DNA of 64,000 bases, from NCBI GenBank assembly GCA_032622095.1, contig CP136068.1, forward strand, positions 50,830,443-50,894,442, given 5' to 3'. The position numbers were made by a program, and so were the translations under genes. The DNA comes from Siphonodentalium dalli. Its lineage: Eukaryota; Mollusca; Scaphopoda; Gadilida; Siphonodentaliidae. The notes under the pieces are model-generated. The model had not been told where the DNA came from and made no database searches. It saw only the letters and a list, made by a program, of their open reading frames with translations. Numbering within the stretch: the first letter of the stretch is position 1; each line of letters starts with the position of its first letter. Below are positions 33,495-46,100 of the stretch, one piece after another.

Positions 33495-34640
33495 GTACCC
33501 ACAAAATGTGATGCAGGGGCCCAATGAAAGTTAAAAATACCAATTTGACTATTAATAAACACAAATATTCCCCTCCCCTTGAGTCCAAAACTCAACCAAG
33601 GTGCCCAATTATATTTTTGTTCATTGCCTGCCTATATTCTGAAGTCAGATGTGGAATTATCTTAATATATATATATATATATGAGTGTAGTCTGATGGAA
33701 AACTGATCTCAAAATATGAGTTTATAGGCATGGGTGCTGTATGGTTTTATCACAGGTGCCGTGGGTGTTGGGCTGTCTCCATGCCCTTAAAACCCTGGAA
33801 TTAACTGAGGAGCCCAAACTTTTGCAAATCTTCTTATACTGATTCCGATCTTTCCAAAAACACTAAGATATACATGTACCTAGTAGTTGATACATATAAT
33901 GGGTCACAGGGCCCAATTTGAAGTTAAATATACCAATTTGACGATTAATTAGAGACCCAAATATTCCCTCTCCCTGACCAAAGCCCAAAATCCCAATTAG
34001 ATGCCCAACAATTTTTTCTCCCATTGCCTTTATATATTCTAGCGTCAAATGTGGAGTAATTTTGAGAATGGGTATAGTCTGAAAGAGATCCGATTCAGAA
34101 ATATGTTTTCATAGGCACGGGTGCTGTATATTTTTTTCATGGGTGCTGTGGGTGTTGGGCTGTCTCCATACCCTTAAAACCCACTGAGGAGCCCAAACTT
34201 TGTGCAAGCCATTTGTATAGATGCATACCTATCCAAAAACCATAAATTTATTAGACTGGTACCCACACAATGTGATACACGGCCCAATAAATGTTAAAAA
34301 TACCAATTTGACTATTAATAAACACAAATATTCCCCTCCCCTTGAGCCAAAAATCCTTTCCAGGTGCCCAAATATTTTGATTGATTGCCTGTCTATGTTC
34401 TAAAGTCATATGTGGAATCATTTTCACAAATGAGTATAGTCTGAGACTGAGAGAAAACTGACCCCAAATTATGATTTTATAGGAACGGATGCTGAGTAGT
34501 TTTATCATGGGTGCTTATCCTTAAATTCAACTGAGAAGCCCAAGCTTTTGCTAATATTTTATATAGGTGCAGACCTATCCAAACACACTAAAAATGGTGG
34601 AAATAAAAACATATAATGGGTTACAGGACCTAATTCAAGT

Positions 34641-35280
34641 TAATGTTCCAGGCGGGGGGGGGGTCGGAAAAAATTTCCAAGCACGTATGATGGGGTGGGT
34701 GGGTGTCGCTTTAATGGTTCCAAAAAACAGTTTTTTCCATATGCCAAATTTGTTTTCCATTCCTGCTATTGAGTCTTATTTTGATGTGTTTTGAACAGAA
34801 ACAGGTCTATATAGTTAATACTAATGCTATACTACATATAGAGGTTATCAGAAGTTGGATCAGTTGCACAATGGCCAACAATAACCCAAATTCAACTTGA
34901 TAGAACTAGACACTGGAAAAATAAAATTTCCATAAATAAAAATAAAATAAAATAAAATTTAATCAGGATTCCATCTACTGATACAACAAAATTAGAATAA
35001 CTATGCAGAACTCAGCTGAAAATAAGCAATAAAATGAAAGCACACTTGACCATATGTGACATGGAAATAAAGATATAATAAATAATGGAATAAAATAGAC
35101 TTTTGACAACGTAAAACATAAAATCTTAACAAATAAATTGAAGGCCAGCCGGGCCAGCTTGAATAATTTCACATTGTTTTCCATGTTAATGTGGATCAGC
35201 TTGTAATGTTAATCACAGTAACGAAGATTTTATTGTCACTGATATCGTGAGCAAAAAAGAAGTGAAATTTGGCTATACAT
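34641..35280. other. Spacer, no gene seen
   Basis: G run at 34653-34663, an AAATAAAA run at 34935-34962, otherwise AT-rich sequence without coding or RNA evidence. Confidence 0.45.
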
Positions 35281-35288
35281 CCATTTTT

Positions 35289-36150
35289 AGCTCAACTTTA
35301 CTTTGTAAAGTTTGAGCTATTGCCATGGCTTTGTCGTCCGTCGTCCGTGTGTGCGTGTGTACGTAACGCGTCAACAATAGAGGCTACAGGTCGTACCTTT
35401 GATCGGATCATTATGAAATTTGTCATAGCTGTTAACATCAACATTTGTACCGGAATGATTCATTTTGGGGTCATACGGAAAAAAAACATGGCCGCCAGCG
35501 GCCATCTTAGATTTCAAAGTTCAATCCATTAGCACGGGCTACAGGCCGTACTGTTCGTCTGATCGTCATGAAATTTGTCATGGATGTTAATATTGACATG
35601 TAGATGGGAACGAGTAATTTTGGGGTCATTCGGCCAAAAAACATGGCCGCCAGCAGCCATCTTCGATTTTACTCTTTGCATGACTAAATCCTTTAGCACG
35701 GGCTACAGGTCGTAGCTTTAGTCAGATCGTCATAAAATTTGTCATGGATGTTAACAATGACATGTAGATGGGAACGAGTCATTTTTAGCTCAACTTTACT
35801 TTGTAAAGTTTGAGCTATTGCCATGGCTTGGTATCCGTCGTCCGTGTGTGCGTGTGTGTGTGTTTGTGTGTGTGTGCGTGTGTGATGCGTCAACAATTTC
35901 CTTTAGCACGGGCTACAGTTCGTACCTTTGGGCCGATTATTATGAAATTTGTCATGGATGTTGACAATGACATGTAGATGGGAACGATTCATTTTGGGGT
36001 CATTCGGAAAAAAAACATGGCTGCCATCGGCCATCTTGGATTTCAAAATTCAATCCATTAGCACGGGCTACAGGCCGTACTGTTCGTCTTATTGTCATGA
36101 AATTTGTTATGAATGTTAACAATGACATGTAGATGGGAACGAGTCATTTT
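35289..36150 (+). repeat. Two nested family G 5' ends with units
   Basis: Terminal hairpin AGCTCAACTTTACTTTGTAA...TTTGAGCT at 35289-35318, three ~165-bp units, then a second hairpin start at 35787-35816 exactly where a unit reads GAACGAGTCATTTTTAGCTC, followed by a GT microsatellite (35845-35882) and two more units. Orientation then reverses at about 36140-36180. Confidence 0.85.
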
Positions 36151-36729
36151 TAATGCCATGCTTTAATGCCGAAAAACCCTAAAATGGCTCGTTCCCATCT
36201 ACATGTCATTGTTAACATCCATAACACATTTCATGATCAGACGAACAGTACGACCTGTAGCCTGCGCCAATGGCTTAAATTTATAAATCCGAGATGACCG
36301 CCAGCGGCCATGTTTTTTGGCCAAATGACCCCAAATGACTCGTTCCCATCTACATGTCAATGTCAATATCCATGACAAATTTCATAAAGATTAGACCAAA
36401 GGTACAACCTGTAGCCCGCGCCAAAGGATTTAGTAATGCAAAGAGTAAAATCCAAGATGGCTGCTGGCGGCCATGTTTTTCGGCCAAATAACCCCAAAAT
36501 GACTCGTCCCATATACATGTCATTTCTAATATCAATGACAAATTTCATGAAGTTCCGACCAAAGGTACGACCTGTCGCCTGTGCTAAACGATTTAGTCAT
36601 GCAAAGAGTAAAATCCAAGATGGCTGCTGGCGGCCATGTTTTTTTGGCCAAATGACCCCAAAATGATTCGTTCCCATCTACATGTCAATGTCAATATTCA
36701 TGACAAATTTCATGAAGATCTGACCAAAG

Positions 36730-37028
36730 CTAAAGATCGAACACATATGCACACTGGTGTTGTAACATGCACACTTGTGTTGTAAAATACCACATATATG
36801 TTTACAACATCGAACATCCAGTGCCTGTATAAAAGTCAATGTCATGTATATGTTCAATAAAAAGTGAGTAGTGGCATATATTTATTCAATAATATAACAT
36901 ATATATGACACATACATCAAATAAAGTGCTGTCTTTGTTCACATATACAACCATATGTATTGGATAATATAGAACATAAATGAGCATTTTACAACAGCAT
37001 GCCGTGTGCATATGTGTTCGATCTTTAG
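36730..37028. mobile_element. Central TIR element of G unit, copy 1
   Basis: The ends CTAAAGATCGAACACATATG and its complement are inverted and continue into inverted family G repeats (GATCTGACCAAAG and CTTTGGTCAGATC). The interior has TTGTAACATGCACA, ATAACATATATATGACACAT and GTATTGGATAATAT. Vocabulary such as ACATATATATG and TTCAATA resembles the ~430-bp duplication at 9.4-10.2 kb. Confidence 0.8.
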
Positions 37029-38263
37029 CTTTGGTCAGATCTTCATGAAATTTGTCATGGATGTTAACAATGACATCTAGATGGGAACGAGTAATTTTGG
37101 GGTCATTCCACCAAAAAACATGGCCGCCAGCAGCCATCTTGAATTTTACTCTTTGCATGACTAAATCGTTTAGCACGGGCTACAGGTCATACCTTAGGTC
37201 GGATCTTCATGAAATTTGTCACGGATGTTAACAATGACATGTAGATGTGAACGAGTCATTTTGGGGTCATTCGGCCATAAAACATGGCCGCCAGCAACCA
37301 TCTTGAATTTTACTCTTTACATTACTAAATCCTTTGGCACGGGCTACAGGTCGTACCTTTGGTCAGATCTTCAGGGAATAATTTAATGTGTTACAGTCAA
37401 TGGAGCGATTAGGAATGTGGAAAGTTGAATGTCTAATACTAGGTTATCAACATGAAGAGATATATATAAAAGTAAAATCTAAGATGGTTGCTGGCGGCTA
37501 GCTTTAGTCATGCAAGATGTAAAATCCAAGATGGCCACTGGCAGCCATGTTTTAATGCCGAATAACCCTAAAATGGCTCTTTCCCATCTACATGTCATTG
37601 TTAACATCCATAACAGGTACGACCTGTAGCCCGCGCCAATGGATTGAATTTTTAAATCCGAGATGACCGCCAGCGGCCATGTTTTTTGGCCAAATGACCC
37701 CAAAATGACTCGTTCCCATCTACATGTCAATGTCAATATTCATGACAAATTTCATAAAGATTAGATAAAAAGGTACAACCTGTAGCCCGCGCCAAAGGAT
37801 TTAGTAATGCAAAGAGTAAAATCCAAGATGGCTGCTGGCGGCCATGTTTTTTGGCCGAATGGCCTCAAAATGACTCGTTCCCATCTACATGTCAGTGTTA
37901 ACATACATGACAAATTTCATAAAGATTAGTCCAAAGGTACAACCTGTAGCCCGCGCCATAGGATTTAGTAATGCAAAGAGTAAAATCCAAGATGGCTGCT
38001 GGCGGCCATGTTTTTCGGCCAAATAACCCCAAAATGACTCGTTCCCATATACATGTCATTTCTAATATCAATGACAAATTTCATGAAGTTCCGACCAAAG
38101 GTACGACCTGTAGCCGTGCTAAACGATTTAGTCATGCAAAGAGTAAAATCCAAGATGGCTGCTGGCGGCCAGATTTTTTAGCCAAATGACCCCAAAATGA
38201 CTCGTTCCCATCTACATGTCAATGTCAATATTCATGACAAATTTCATGAAGATCTGACCAAAG

Positions 38264-38562
38264 CTAAAGATCGAACACATATGCCCACTGGTGTTGTAAC
38301 ATGCACATTTGTGTTGTAAAATACCACATATATGTTTACAACATCGAACATCCAGTGCCTGTATAAAAGTCAATGTCATGTATATGTTCAATAAAAAGTG
38401 AGTAGTGGCATATATTTATTCAATAATATAACATATATATGACACATACATCAAATAAAGTGCTGTCTTTGTTCACATATACAACCATATGTATTGGATA
38501 ATATAGAACATAAATGAGCATTTTACAACAGCATGCCGTGTGCATATGTGTTCGATCTTTAG
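38264..38562. mobile_element. Central TIR element, copy 2
   Basis: Near-identical to 36730-37028, with ATATGCCCAC in place of ATATGCACAC at the left and AGATTTGG following the right end. Confidence 0.8.
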
Positions 38563-39961
38563 ATTTGGTCAGATCTTCATGAAATTTGTCATGGATGGTA
38601 ACAATGACATCTAGATGCGAACGAGTAATTTTGGGGTCATTCCGCCAAAAAACATGGCCGCCAGCAGCCATCTTGAATTTTACTCTTTGCATGACTAAAT
38701 CGTTTAGCACGGGCTACAGGTCATACCTTTGGTCGGATCTTCATGAAATTTGTCACGGATGTTAACAATGACATGTAGATGTGAACGAGTCATTTTGGGG
38801 TCATTCGGCCAAAAAACATGGCCGCCAGCAACCATCTTGAATTTTACTCTTTGCATGACTAAATCGTTTAGCACGGGCTACAGGTCATACCTTTGGTCGG
38901 ATCTTCATGAAATTTGTCACGGATGTTAACAATGATATGTAGATGTGAACGAGTCATTTTGGGGTCATTCGGCCAAAAAACATGGCCGCCAGCAACCATC
39001 TTGAATTTTACTCTTTACATTACTAAATCCTTTGGCACGGGCTACAGGTCGTACCTTTGGTCAGATCTTCAGGGAATAATTTAATGTGTTACAGTCAATG
39101 GAGCGATTAGGAATGTGGAAAGTTGAATGTCTAATACTAGGTTATCAACATGAAGAGATATATATAAAAGTAAAATCTAAGATGGTTGCTGGCGGCTAGC
39201 TTTAGTCATGCAAGATGTAAAATCCAAGATGGCCACTGGCAGCCATGTTTTAATGCCGAATAACCCTAAAATGGCTCTTTCCCATCTACATGTCATTGTT
39301 AACATCCATAACAGGTACGACCTGTAGCCCGCGACAATGGATTGAATTTTTAAATCCGAGATGACCGCCAACGGCCATGTTTTTTGGCCAAATGACCCCA
39401 AAATGACTCGTTCCCATCGACATGTCAATGTCAATATTCATGACAAATTTCATAAAGATTAGATCAAAGGTACAACCTGTAGCCCGCGCCAAAGGATTTA
39501 GTAATGCAAAGAGTAAAATCCAAGATGGCTGCTGGCGGCCATGTTTTTTGGCCGAATGGCCTCAAAATGACTCGTTCCCATCTACATGTCAGTGTTAACA
39601 TACATGACAAATTTCATAAAGATTAGACCAAAGGTACAACCTGTAGCCCGCGCCATAGGATTTAGTAATGCAAAGAGTAAAATCCAAGATGGCTGCTGGC
39701 GGCCATGTTTTTCGGCCAAATAACCCCAAAATGACTCGTTCCCATATACATGTCATTTCTAATATCAATGACAAATTTCACGAAGTTCCGACCAAAGGTA
39801 CGACCTGTAGCCAATGCCTAAGGATTTAGTCATGCAAAGAGTAAAATCCAAGATGGCTGCTGGCGGCCATGTTTTTAAGCCAAATGACCCCAAAATGACT
39901 CGTTCCCATCTACATGTCAATGTCAATATTCATGACAAATTTCATGAAGATCTGACCAAAG

Positions 39962-40262
39962 CTAAAGATCGAACACATATGCACACTGGTGTTGTAACAT
40001 GCACATTTGTGTTGTAAAATACCACATATATATGTTTACAACATCGAACATCCAGTGCCTGTATAAAAGTCAATGTCATGTATATGTTCAATAAAAAGTG
40101 AGTAGTGGCATATATTTATTCAATAATATAACATATATATGACACATACATCAAATAAAGTGCTGTCTTTGTTCACATATACAACCATATGTATTGGATA
40201 ATATAGAACATAAATGAGCATTTTACAACACCATACCGTGTGCATATGTGTTCGATCTTTAG
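39962..40262. mobile_element. Central TIR element, copy 3
   Basis: Near-identical to copy 2. An extra AT in the ACCACATATATATG stretch and CACCATACCG in place of CAGCATGCCG distinguish it. Confidence 0.8.
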
Positions 40263-41661
40263 ATTTGGTCAGATCTTCATGAAATTTGTCATGGATGGTA
40301 ACAATGACATCTAGATGGGAACGAGTAATTTTGGGGTCATTCCGCCAAAAAACATGGCCGCCAGCAGCCATCTTGAATTTTACTCTTTGCATGACTAAAT
40401 CGTTTAGCACGGGCTACAGGTCATACCTTTGGTCGGATCTTCATGAAATTTGTCACGGATGTTAACAATGACATGTAGATGTGAACGAGTCATTTTGGGG
40501 TCATTCGGCCAAAAAACATGGCCGCCAGCAACCATCTTGAATTTTACTCTTTGCATGACTAAATCGTTTAGCACGGGCTACAGGTCATACCTTTGGTCGG
40601 ATCTTCATGAAATTTGTCACGGATGTTAACAATGACATGTAGATGTGAACGAGTCATTTTGGGGTCATTCGGCCAAAAAACATGGCCGCCAGCAACCATC
40701 TTGAATTTTACTCTTTACATTACTAAATCCTTTGGCACGGGCTACAGGTCGTACCTTTGGTCAGATCTTCAGGGAATAATTTAATGTGTTACAGTCAATG
40801 GAGCGATTAGGAATGTGGAAAGTTGAATGTCTAATACTAGGTTATCAACATGAAGAGATATATATAAAAGTAAAATCTAAGATGGTTGCTGGCGGCTAGC
40901 TTTAGTCATGCAAGATGTAAAATCCAAGATGGCCACTGGCAGCCATGTTTTAATGCCGAATAACCCTAAAATGGCTCTTTCCCATATACATGTCATTGTT
41001 AACATCCATAACAGGTACGACCTGTAGCCCGCGCCAATGGATTGAATTTTTAAATTCGAGATGACCGCCAGCGGCCATGGTTTTTGGCCAAATGACCCCA
41101 AAATGACTCGTTCCCATCTACATGTCAATGTCAATATTCATGACAAATTTCATAAAGATTAGATCAAAGGTACAACCTGTAGCCCGCGCCAAAGGATTTA
41201 GTAATGCAAAGAGTACAATCCAAGATGGCTGCTGGTGGCCATGTTTTTTGGCCGAATGGCCTCAAAATGACTCGTTCCCATCTACATGTCAGTGTTAACA
41301 TACATGACAAATTTCATAAAGATTAGACCAAAGGTACAACCTGTAGCCCGCGCCATAGGATTTAGTAATGCAAAGAGTAAAATCCAAGATGGCTGCTGGC
41401 GGCCATGTTTTTCGGCCAAATAACCCCAAAATGACTCGTTCCCATATACATGTCATTTCTAATATCAATGACTAATTTCATGAAGTTCCGACCAAAGGTA
41501 CGACCTGTAGCCAATGCCAAAGGATTTAGTCATGCAAAGAGTAAAATCCAAGATGGCTGCTGGCGGCCATGTTTTTTAGCCAAATGACCCCAAAATGACT
41601 CGTTCCCATCTACATGTCAATGTCAATATTCATGACAAATTTCATGAAGATCTGACCAAAG

Positions 41662-41962
41662 CTAAAGATCGAACACATATGTACACTGGTGTTGTAACAT
41701 GCACATTTGTGTTGTAAAATACCACATATATATGTTTACAACATCGAACATCCAGTGCCTGTATAAAAGTCAATGTCATGTATATGTTCAATAAAAAGTG
41801 AGTAGTGGCATATATTTATTCAATAATATAACATATATATGACACATACATCAAATAAAGTGCTGTCTTTGTTCACATATACAACCATATGTATTGGATA
41901 ATATAGAACATAAATGAGCATTTTACAACAGCATGCCGTGTGCATATGTGTTCGATCTTTAG
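41662..41962. mobile_element. Central TIR element, copy 4
   Basis: Near-identical to copies 2 and 3, with ATATGTACAC at the left end. Confidence 0.8.
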
Positions 41963-42299
41963 ATTTGGTCAGATCTTCATGAAATTTGTCATGGATGGTA
42001 ACAATGACATCTAGATGGGAACGAGTAATTTTGGGGTCGTTCGGCAAAAAAACATGGCCGCCAGCAACCATCTTGGATTTTACTCTTTGCATGACTAAAT
42101 CCTTTGGAGTAGGCTACAGGTTGTAGCTTTGGTCGGATCTTCATAAAATTTGTCATGGATGTTAATAATGACATGTAGATGGGAACAAGTTCTTTTGGGG
42201 TCATTCGGCAGCAGCCATCTTGGATTTTACTATTTGCATGACTAAATCCTTTGGCACAGGTAAGACATTTCAATCAGCATCTTTCCTATTTCTCCATTT

Positions 42300-43525
42300 A
42301 CTGTAAACCATTAAATTATTCCCCTACCTAAGTTGAGCTACAGTGTCATTGACACTTTCATTCTGATCATCATGAAATTTGTCATGGCTGTTGACATTGA
42401 CATGTTGATGGGAACGAGTCATTTTGTGTTCATTCAGGAAAAAAACATGGCCGCCAGTGGCCATCTTGGATTTCAATATTCAATCCATTAGCACGGGCTA
42501 CAGGTCGTACTGTTCGTCTGATCATCATGAAATTTGACTTGGATGTTAATATTGACATGTAGATGGGAACGAGTAATTTTGGGGTTGTTCGCCCCAAAAA
42601 CATGGCCACCGCGCCGGCAGCCATCTTAGATTTTACTCTTTGCATGACTAAATTTTTTGGCACGGCCTACAGGTCGTAGACGTACCTTTGGTCGGATCAT
42701 CATAAATTTTTTCATGGATGTTAACAATGACATGTAGATGGGTACGAGTCATTTTGGGGTCATTCGGCAAAAAAACATGGCCGCCAGCAGCCATTTTGGA
42801 TTGTACTCTTTGTATGACTAAATCCTTTAGCACGGGCTACAGGTCGTACCTTTAGTCTGATCATCATGAAATTTGTCATGGCTGTTGAAATTGGAATGCA
42901 GATGGGAACGAGTCGTTTTGGGGTCATTCGGACAAACAACATGGCCGCCAGTGGCCATCTTGGATTTCAAAATTCAATCCAGTAGCACGGGCTACAGGTC
43001 GTACAGGTACATTTGGTCTGATCATCATGAAATTTGTCTTGAATGTTAACATTGACATGTAGATGGGAACGAGTAATTTTGGGGTCATTCGGCCAAAAAA
43101 CATGGCTGCCGGCCGCCATCTTACATTTACTCTTTTCATGACTAAATTCTTTGGTACGACCTACAGGTCGTACCCTTGGTCGGGTCATCATAAAATGTGT
43201 CATAGCTGTTGACATTGAAATGTAGATGGGAACGAGTCATTTTGGGTTCATTCGGGAAAAAAACATGGCCGCCAGTGGCCGTCTTGGATTTCAATATTCA
43301 ATCCATTAGCACAGGCTACAGGTCGTACCGTTTGTCTGATCATCATGAAATTTGTCATGGATATTAATATTGACATGTAGATGGGAACGAGTCATTTTGG
43401 GGGTCATTCGGCCAAAAAAAATGGTCACCAGAAGCCATCTTGGATTTAACTCTTTGCATGACTAAATCCTCTGGCGCGGCCTACAGGTTGTAGCTTTGGT
43501 CAGATCGTCATGAAATTTGTTACGA
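42300..43525 (+). repeat. Family G 3' end followed by plus-strand array
   Basis: The 3' terminal domain with hairpin AGTGTCATTGACACT lies at 42342-42356 and is followed directly by about seven plus-strand ~165-bp units, again alternating between the TTTTACTCTTTGCATGAC type and the TTTCAATATTCAATCC type. Confidence 0.85.
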
Positions 43526-43534
43526 TGCTCTTGT

Positions 43535-43777
43535 TCTCTTCTGGGAAGATTCTATATCCCATAAAATTAGAGAAGATAAAATGCATAATCGAGGTGACTA
43601 ATGTGTGAACATCACCAACTTCAACTGGGGAACTTCAATCTGATCCTCAGGTCTCCCATGGGCCATAGGAGTTGAGACCTCAGCAGAATGAGGTTCCCAG
43701 AGGGTGAATTTGGGATGTGGGATAGCATCACTAAATTTACACTCTGTGGACCTCATTCTGCAAATGACAGACACACT
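43535..43777. mobile_element. Partial copy of the 4.1-kb fold-back repeat
   Basis: AACTTCAACTGGGGAACTTC, GTTGAGACCTCAGCAGAATG, AGAGGGTGAATTTGGGATGT and the terminal ATTCTGCAAATGACAGACAC match 4140-4579. The other half is missing. Confidence 0.7.
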
Positions 43778-43892
43778 ATTTGCAGGCTTGTTCATTTACA
43801 TTATTATGCAAGTCAGATGTTATGTTTTAGTAAAGGTAAAACCAATGTTGAATTTTTCAGCTATAATACTTGACTGATACATTATTCAAATA

Positions 43893-44102
43893 CAGTAATG
43901 CTCTAAATAATCGACTCCCCACAGCAGAATTATGGGTAACTTTTCAGGATTTAGTCGGAAATATGTCTTGTTGCCATTAATCGGAAAGCTCTTGGCCAAG
44001 AGCTTTCTGATGAATGGCAACAAGCCATATTTCCAACTAAATCCTGAAAAGTTACCCATAATTCTGCTGTGGTTAAGGAGTCGATTAATTAGAGCATTAC
44101 TG
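43893..44102. mobile_element. Tc1/mariner-like MITE, 210 bp
   Basis: A near-complete hairpin: CAGTAATGCTCTAA at the left and its complement TTAGAGCATTACTG at the right, flanked by TA on both sides. Complementarity extends through GTTACCCATAATTCTGCTGT to a central palindrome AAGCTCTTGGCCAAGAGCTT. A TA duplication and CAGT ends suit the Tc1/mariner or pogo group. Non-coding. Confidence 0.85.
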
Positions 44103-44104
44103 TA

Positions 44105-44440
44105 GGTGTGGTGGCTGAATAGTAAAATCACCTTCAGTAAGTGAAAACTGAAATAGGTGCATAATATGTCTTTAACACTTTCTTTACTAAATAGTCATTG
44201 CCGAGTATCTCCCTTATGAAATGTTCTGATAATAAGTTAAACAATAGGCCATTTATTGGACTTATTATCAAAACATTTCCCACCAATGAAAAGGAATTCT
44301 TCTGCAGTTGTATTATCCACTCGTGTATCTGTCGTCTGCCCATTTTTCATGAATATCCCTCCAAATGAATAATAGACTTATTCCAATGTATACCTTTATA
44401 GCTGCATTCAGTAAAGTAAAGGTTAATATATACTTTTCAG
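44105..44440. other. Intron-like sequence
   Basis: AT-rich, no tandem repeats. It ends in a pyrimidine-rich acceptor, ATATACTTTTCAG, at 44440. A weak inverted pair GATAATAAGT/ACTTATTATC lies near 44229-44270. Confidence 0.35.
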
Positions 44441-44587
44441 GTCCAAGGAATTCCTGTGCAGCACTGGACGTCGTGCATTCATATTGACAAGATGGAAACA
44501 ACCTTCATTACTATTTCACTGAGCCAGGATATAATACTGCTTTTGGAACAGCTCAGATACCAGTTCGACTTGTAATCAACGGAACAG
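44441..44587 (+). pseudogene. Frameshifted exon of a protein-coding gene
   Basis: A 147-bp segment bounded by a good acceptor (TTTTCAG) and a donor (GGAACAG then GTTTGT). Its first part reads VQGIPVQHWTSCIHID. From about 44485 a different frame reads QDGNNLHYYFTEPGYNTAF and then GTAQIPVRLVINGTG up to the donor. The two halves join sensibly if one base is lost or gained near 44484-44490, so the exon is either decayed or hit by a sequencing error. The pattern (G-I-P-V-x-H-W-x-S-C, then a Y-Y-F stretch and Q-I-P-V-R) reminds me of secreted LolA-like or ependymin-like animal proteins, but that is from memory and weak. Neighbouring exons are not evident. A phase-compatible terminal exon at 62327 is only conjecture. 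Confidence 0.5.
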
Positions 44588-44643
44588 GTTTGTTAACTCA
44601 TTCAATGCCTGGCTGCCCCCTTATGCGATGTCTTGACGTTATT

Positions 44644-44781
44644 TAAGAAATGAATGTAGTGGGTGTGTGTTATTGGGGGATACTGCGCTGTGGTTGTTAA
44701 GGTATATTGTGAATGTGTTCCCCCTATGAACACAGCGACATATCCCACAATAACACACACACCCACTACATTCATTTCTTA
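44644..44781. mobile_element. 138-bp hairpin MITE
   Basis: Inverted ends of about 40 bp: TAAGAAATGAATGTAGTGGG, TGTGTGTTATTGGGGGA and the complement TCCCACAATAACACACACAC, CCACTACATTCATTTCTTA, with one or two mismatches. It lies just downstream of the exon candidate, inside what would be the next intron. No clear target duplication. Confidence 0.75.
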
Positions 44782-45169
44782 TATTTATATAGTTTTTTGA
44801 TGATTTATTCCCATAAAAAGGTGAGTGTATTCTTATTAATTTTCACAAAATCTGCCGATTATTTGTGTACTAGCCCACGCAATGCATTAAGTCAGCCCAA
44901 CATAAGATTTTCAAGCACTTTGCGACAATAATGTGATTGATACAAATAGCTGGCTTCAGATGCAAATTGGCTTAACTTCGAAAAGCATGCCTCATTATTC
45001 TGCTGACCACTTTTAGGGATTAGGTCAGATTAGGTAGCCAATTTGTGACGTCATGTTCGTGTTACATTCTTTGTGTTATTGGGAAAGTGTGTGATCCAAT
45101 TGACAGTTGACAATCACCAAACAGGATTTAGTGTAACACAGACAGGCTATGTAAATATATTTAATTATT
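44782..45169. other. Spacer, no gene seen
   Basis: AT-rich, no repeat or coding signal that I can support. It would be intronic if the exon at 44441 is real. Confidence 0.4.
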
Positions 45170-46100
45170 AGCTCAACTTTACTTTGTAAAGTTTGAGCTA
45201 TTGCCATGGCTTGGTATCCGTCGTGCGTGTGTGTGTGGGCGTGATTCGTCAACAATTTCCTTTAGCACGGGCTACAGTTCGTACCTTTGGTCCGATTATT
45301 ATGAAATTTGTCATGGATGTTGACATGTAGATGGGAACGAGTCATTTTGGGGTCATTCGGAAAAAAACATGGCCACCAGCGGCCATCTTGTATTTTAAAA
45401 TTCAATCCATTAGCACGGGCTACAGGCCGTACTGTTCATCTTATTGTCATGAAATTTGTCATGGATGTTAATATTGACATGTAGATGGGAAAGAGTAATT
45501 TTGGGGTCATTTGGCCAAAAAACATGACCGCCGGCAGCCATCTTAGATTTTACTCTTTGCATGACTAAATCCTTTGACACAGGCTTCAGGTCGTACCTTT
45601 GGTCGGATCATCATAAAATTTGTCTTGGATTTTAACAATGACACGTAGATGGGAACGAGTCATTTTTGGGTCATTCGGCCAAAAAATATGACCACCAGCA
45701 GCCATCTTGGATTTTACTCTTTGTATGACTAAATCCTTTAGCACGGGTTACAGGTCGTACCTTTAGTCTGATCATCATGAAATTGGAATGTAGATAGGAA
45801 CGAGTCATTTTGGGGTCATTAGGACAAAAAACATGGCCACCAGTGCAGGGCCATCTTTGATTTCAAAATTTAATCCATTAGCACGGGCCACAGGTCATAC
45901 TCTTTGCCTGATCATCATGAAATTTGTCATGGATGTTAATTTTGACATGTAGATGGGAACGAGTAATTTTAGGGTCATTCGGCCAAAAAACATGGCCGCC
46001 AGCAGCTATCTTGGATTTTACTCTTTGCATGACTAAATCCTTTAGCACGGGCTACAGGTCGTACCTTTATTCTGATCATCATAAAATTTGTTCATTACGT
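45170..46100 (+). repeat. Family G copy, 5' end plus about 5 units
   Basis: Terminal hairpin at 45170-45199, then GCCATGGCTTGGTATCCGTC and a GT run, then ~165-bp units alternating in type. It ends abruptly after CATAAAATTTG at about 46091, with no 3' terminal domain. Confidence 0.85.

Larger units (their letters stand above)
29216..34640 (+). repeat. Tandem array of ~365-bp units
   Basis: About 13 units, each containing CATGGGTGCTGTGGGTGTTG, GGCTGTCTCCATACCCTTAA, AACCCACTGAGGAGCCCAAA, a CCAATTTGACCATTAA segment, CAAAGCCCAAAATCCC, a CCCATTGCCTATATATTCTA stretch and TTTTCATAGGCACGGGTGCT. Unit starts lie at about 29222, 29545, 29911, 30484, 30853, 31170, 31535, 33751 and 34138, with shorter partial units between. 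Units differ by internal deletions. A 1.8-kb element splits the array. Non-coding. Confidence 0.85.
36150..42300. repeat. Higher-order family G array, ~1.7-kb inverted units
   Basis: Each ~1.7-kb unit consists of minus-strand ~165-bp repeats, a ~300-bp central element, plus-strand repeats, and a junction made of a truncated 3' domain (AGGGAATAATTTAATGTGTT at 37373, 39071 and 40771). The central elements start at 36730, 38264, 39962 and 41662, so spacings are 1534, 1698 and 1700. The first unit lacks one ~165-bp repeat. Units are close to identical, which suggests recent amplification. Frames of 85-96 codons recur at the same spacing and are not genes. Confidence 0.9.

Noticed and set aside
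36886-42092. Four nearly identical 90-96-codon frames spaced by ~1.5-1.7 kb
   Set aside because: They cross from family G units into the central TIR element and repeat with the higher-order period. They are a repeat product and not a gene family.
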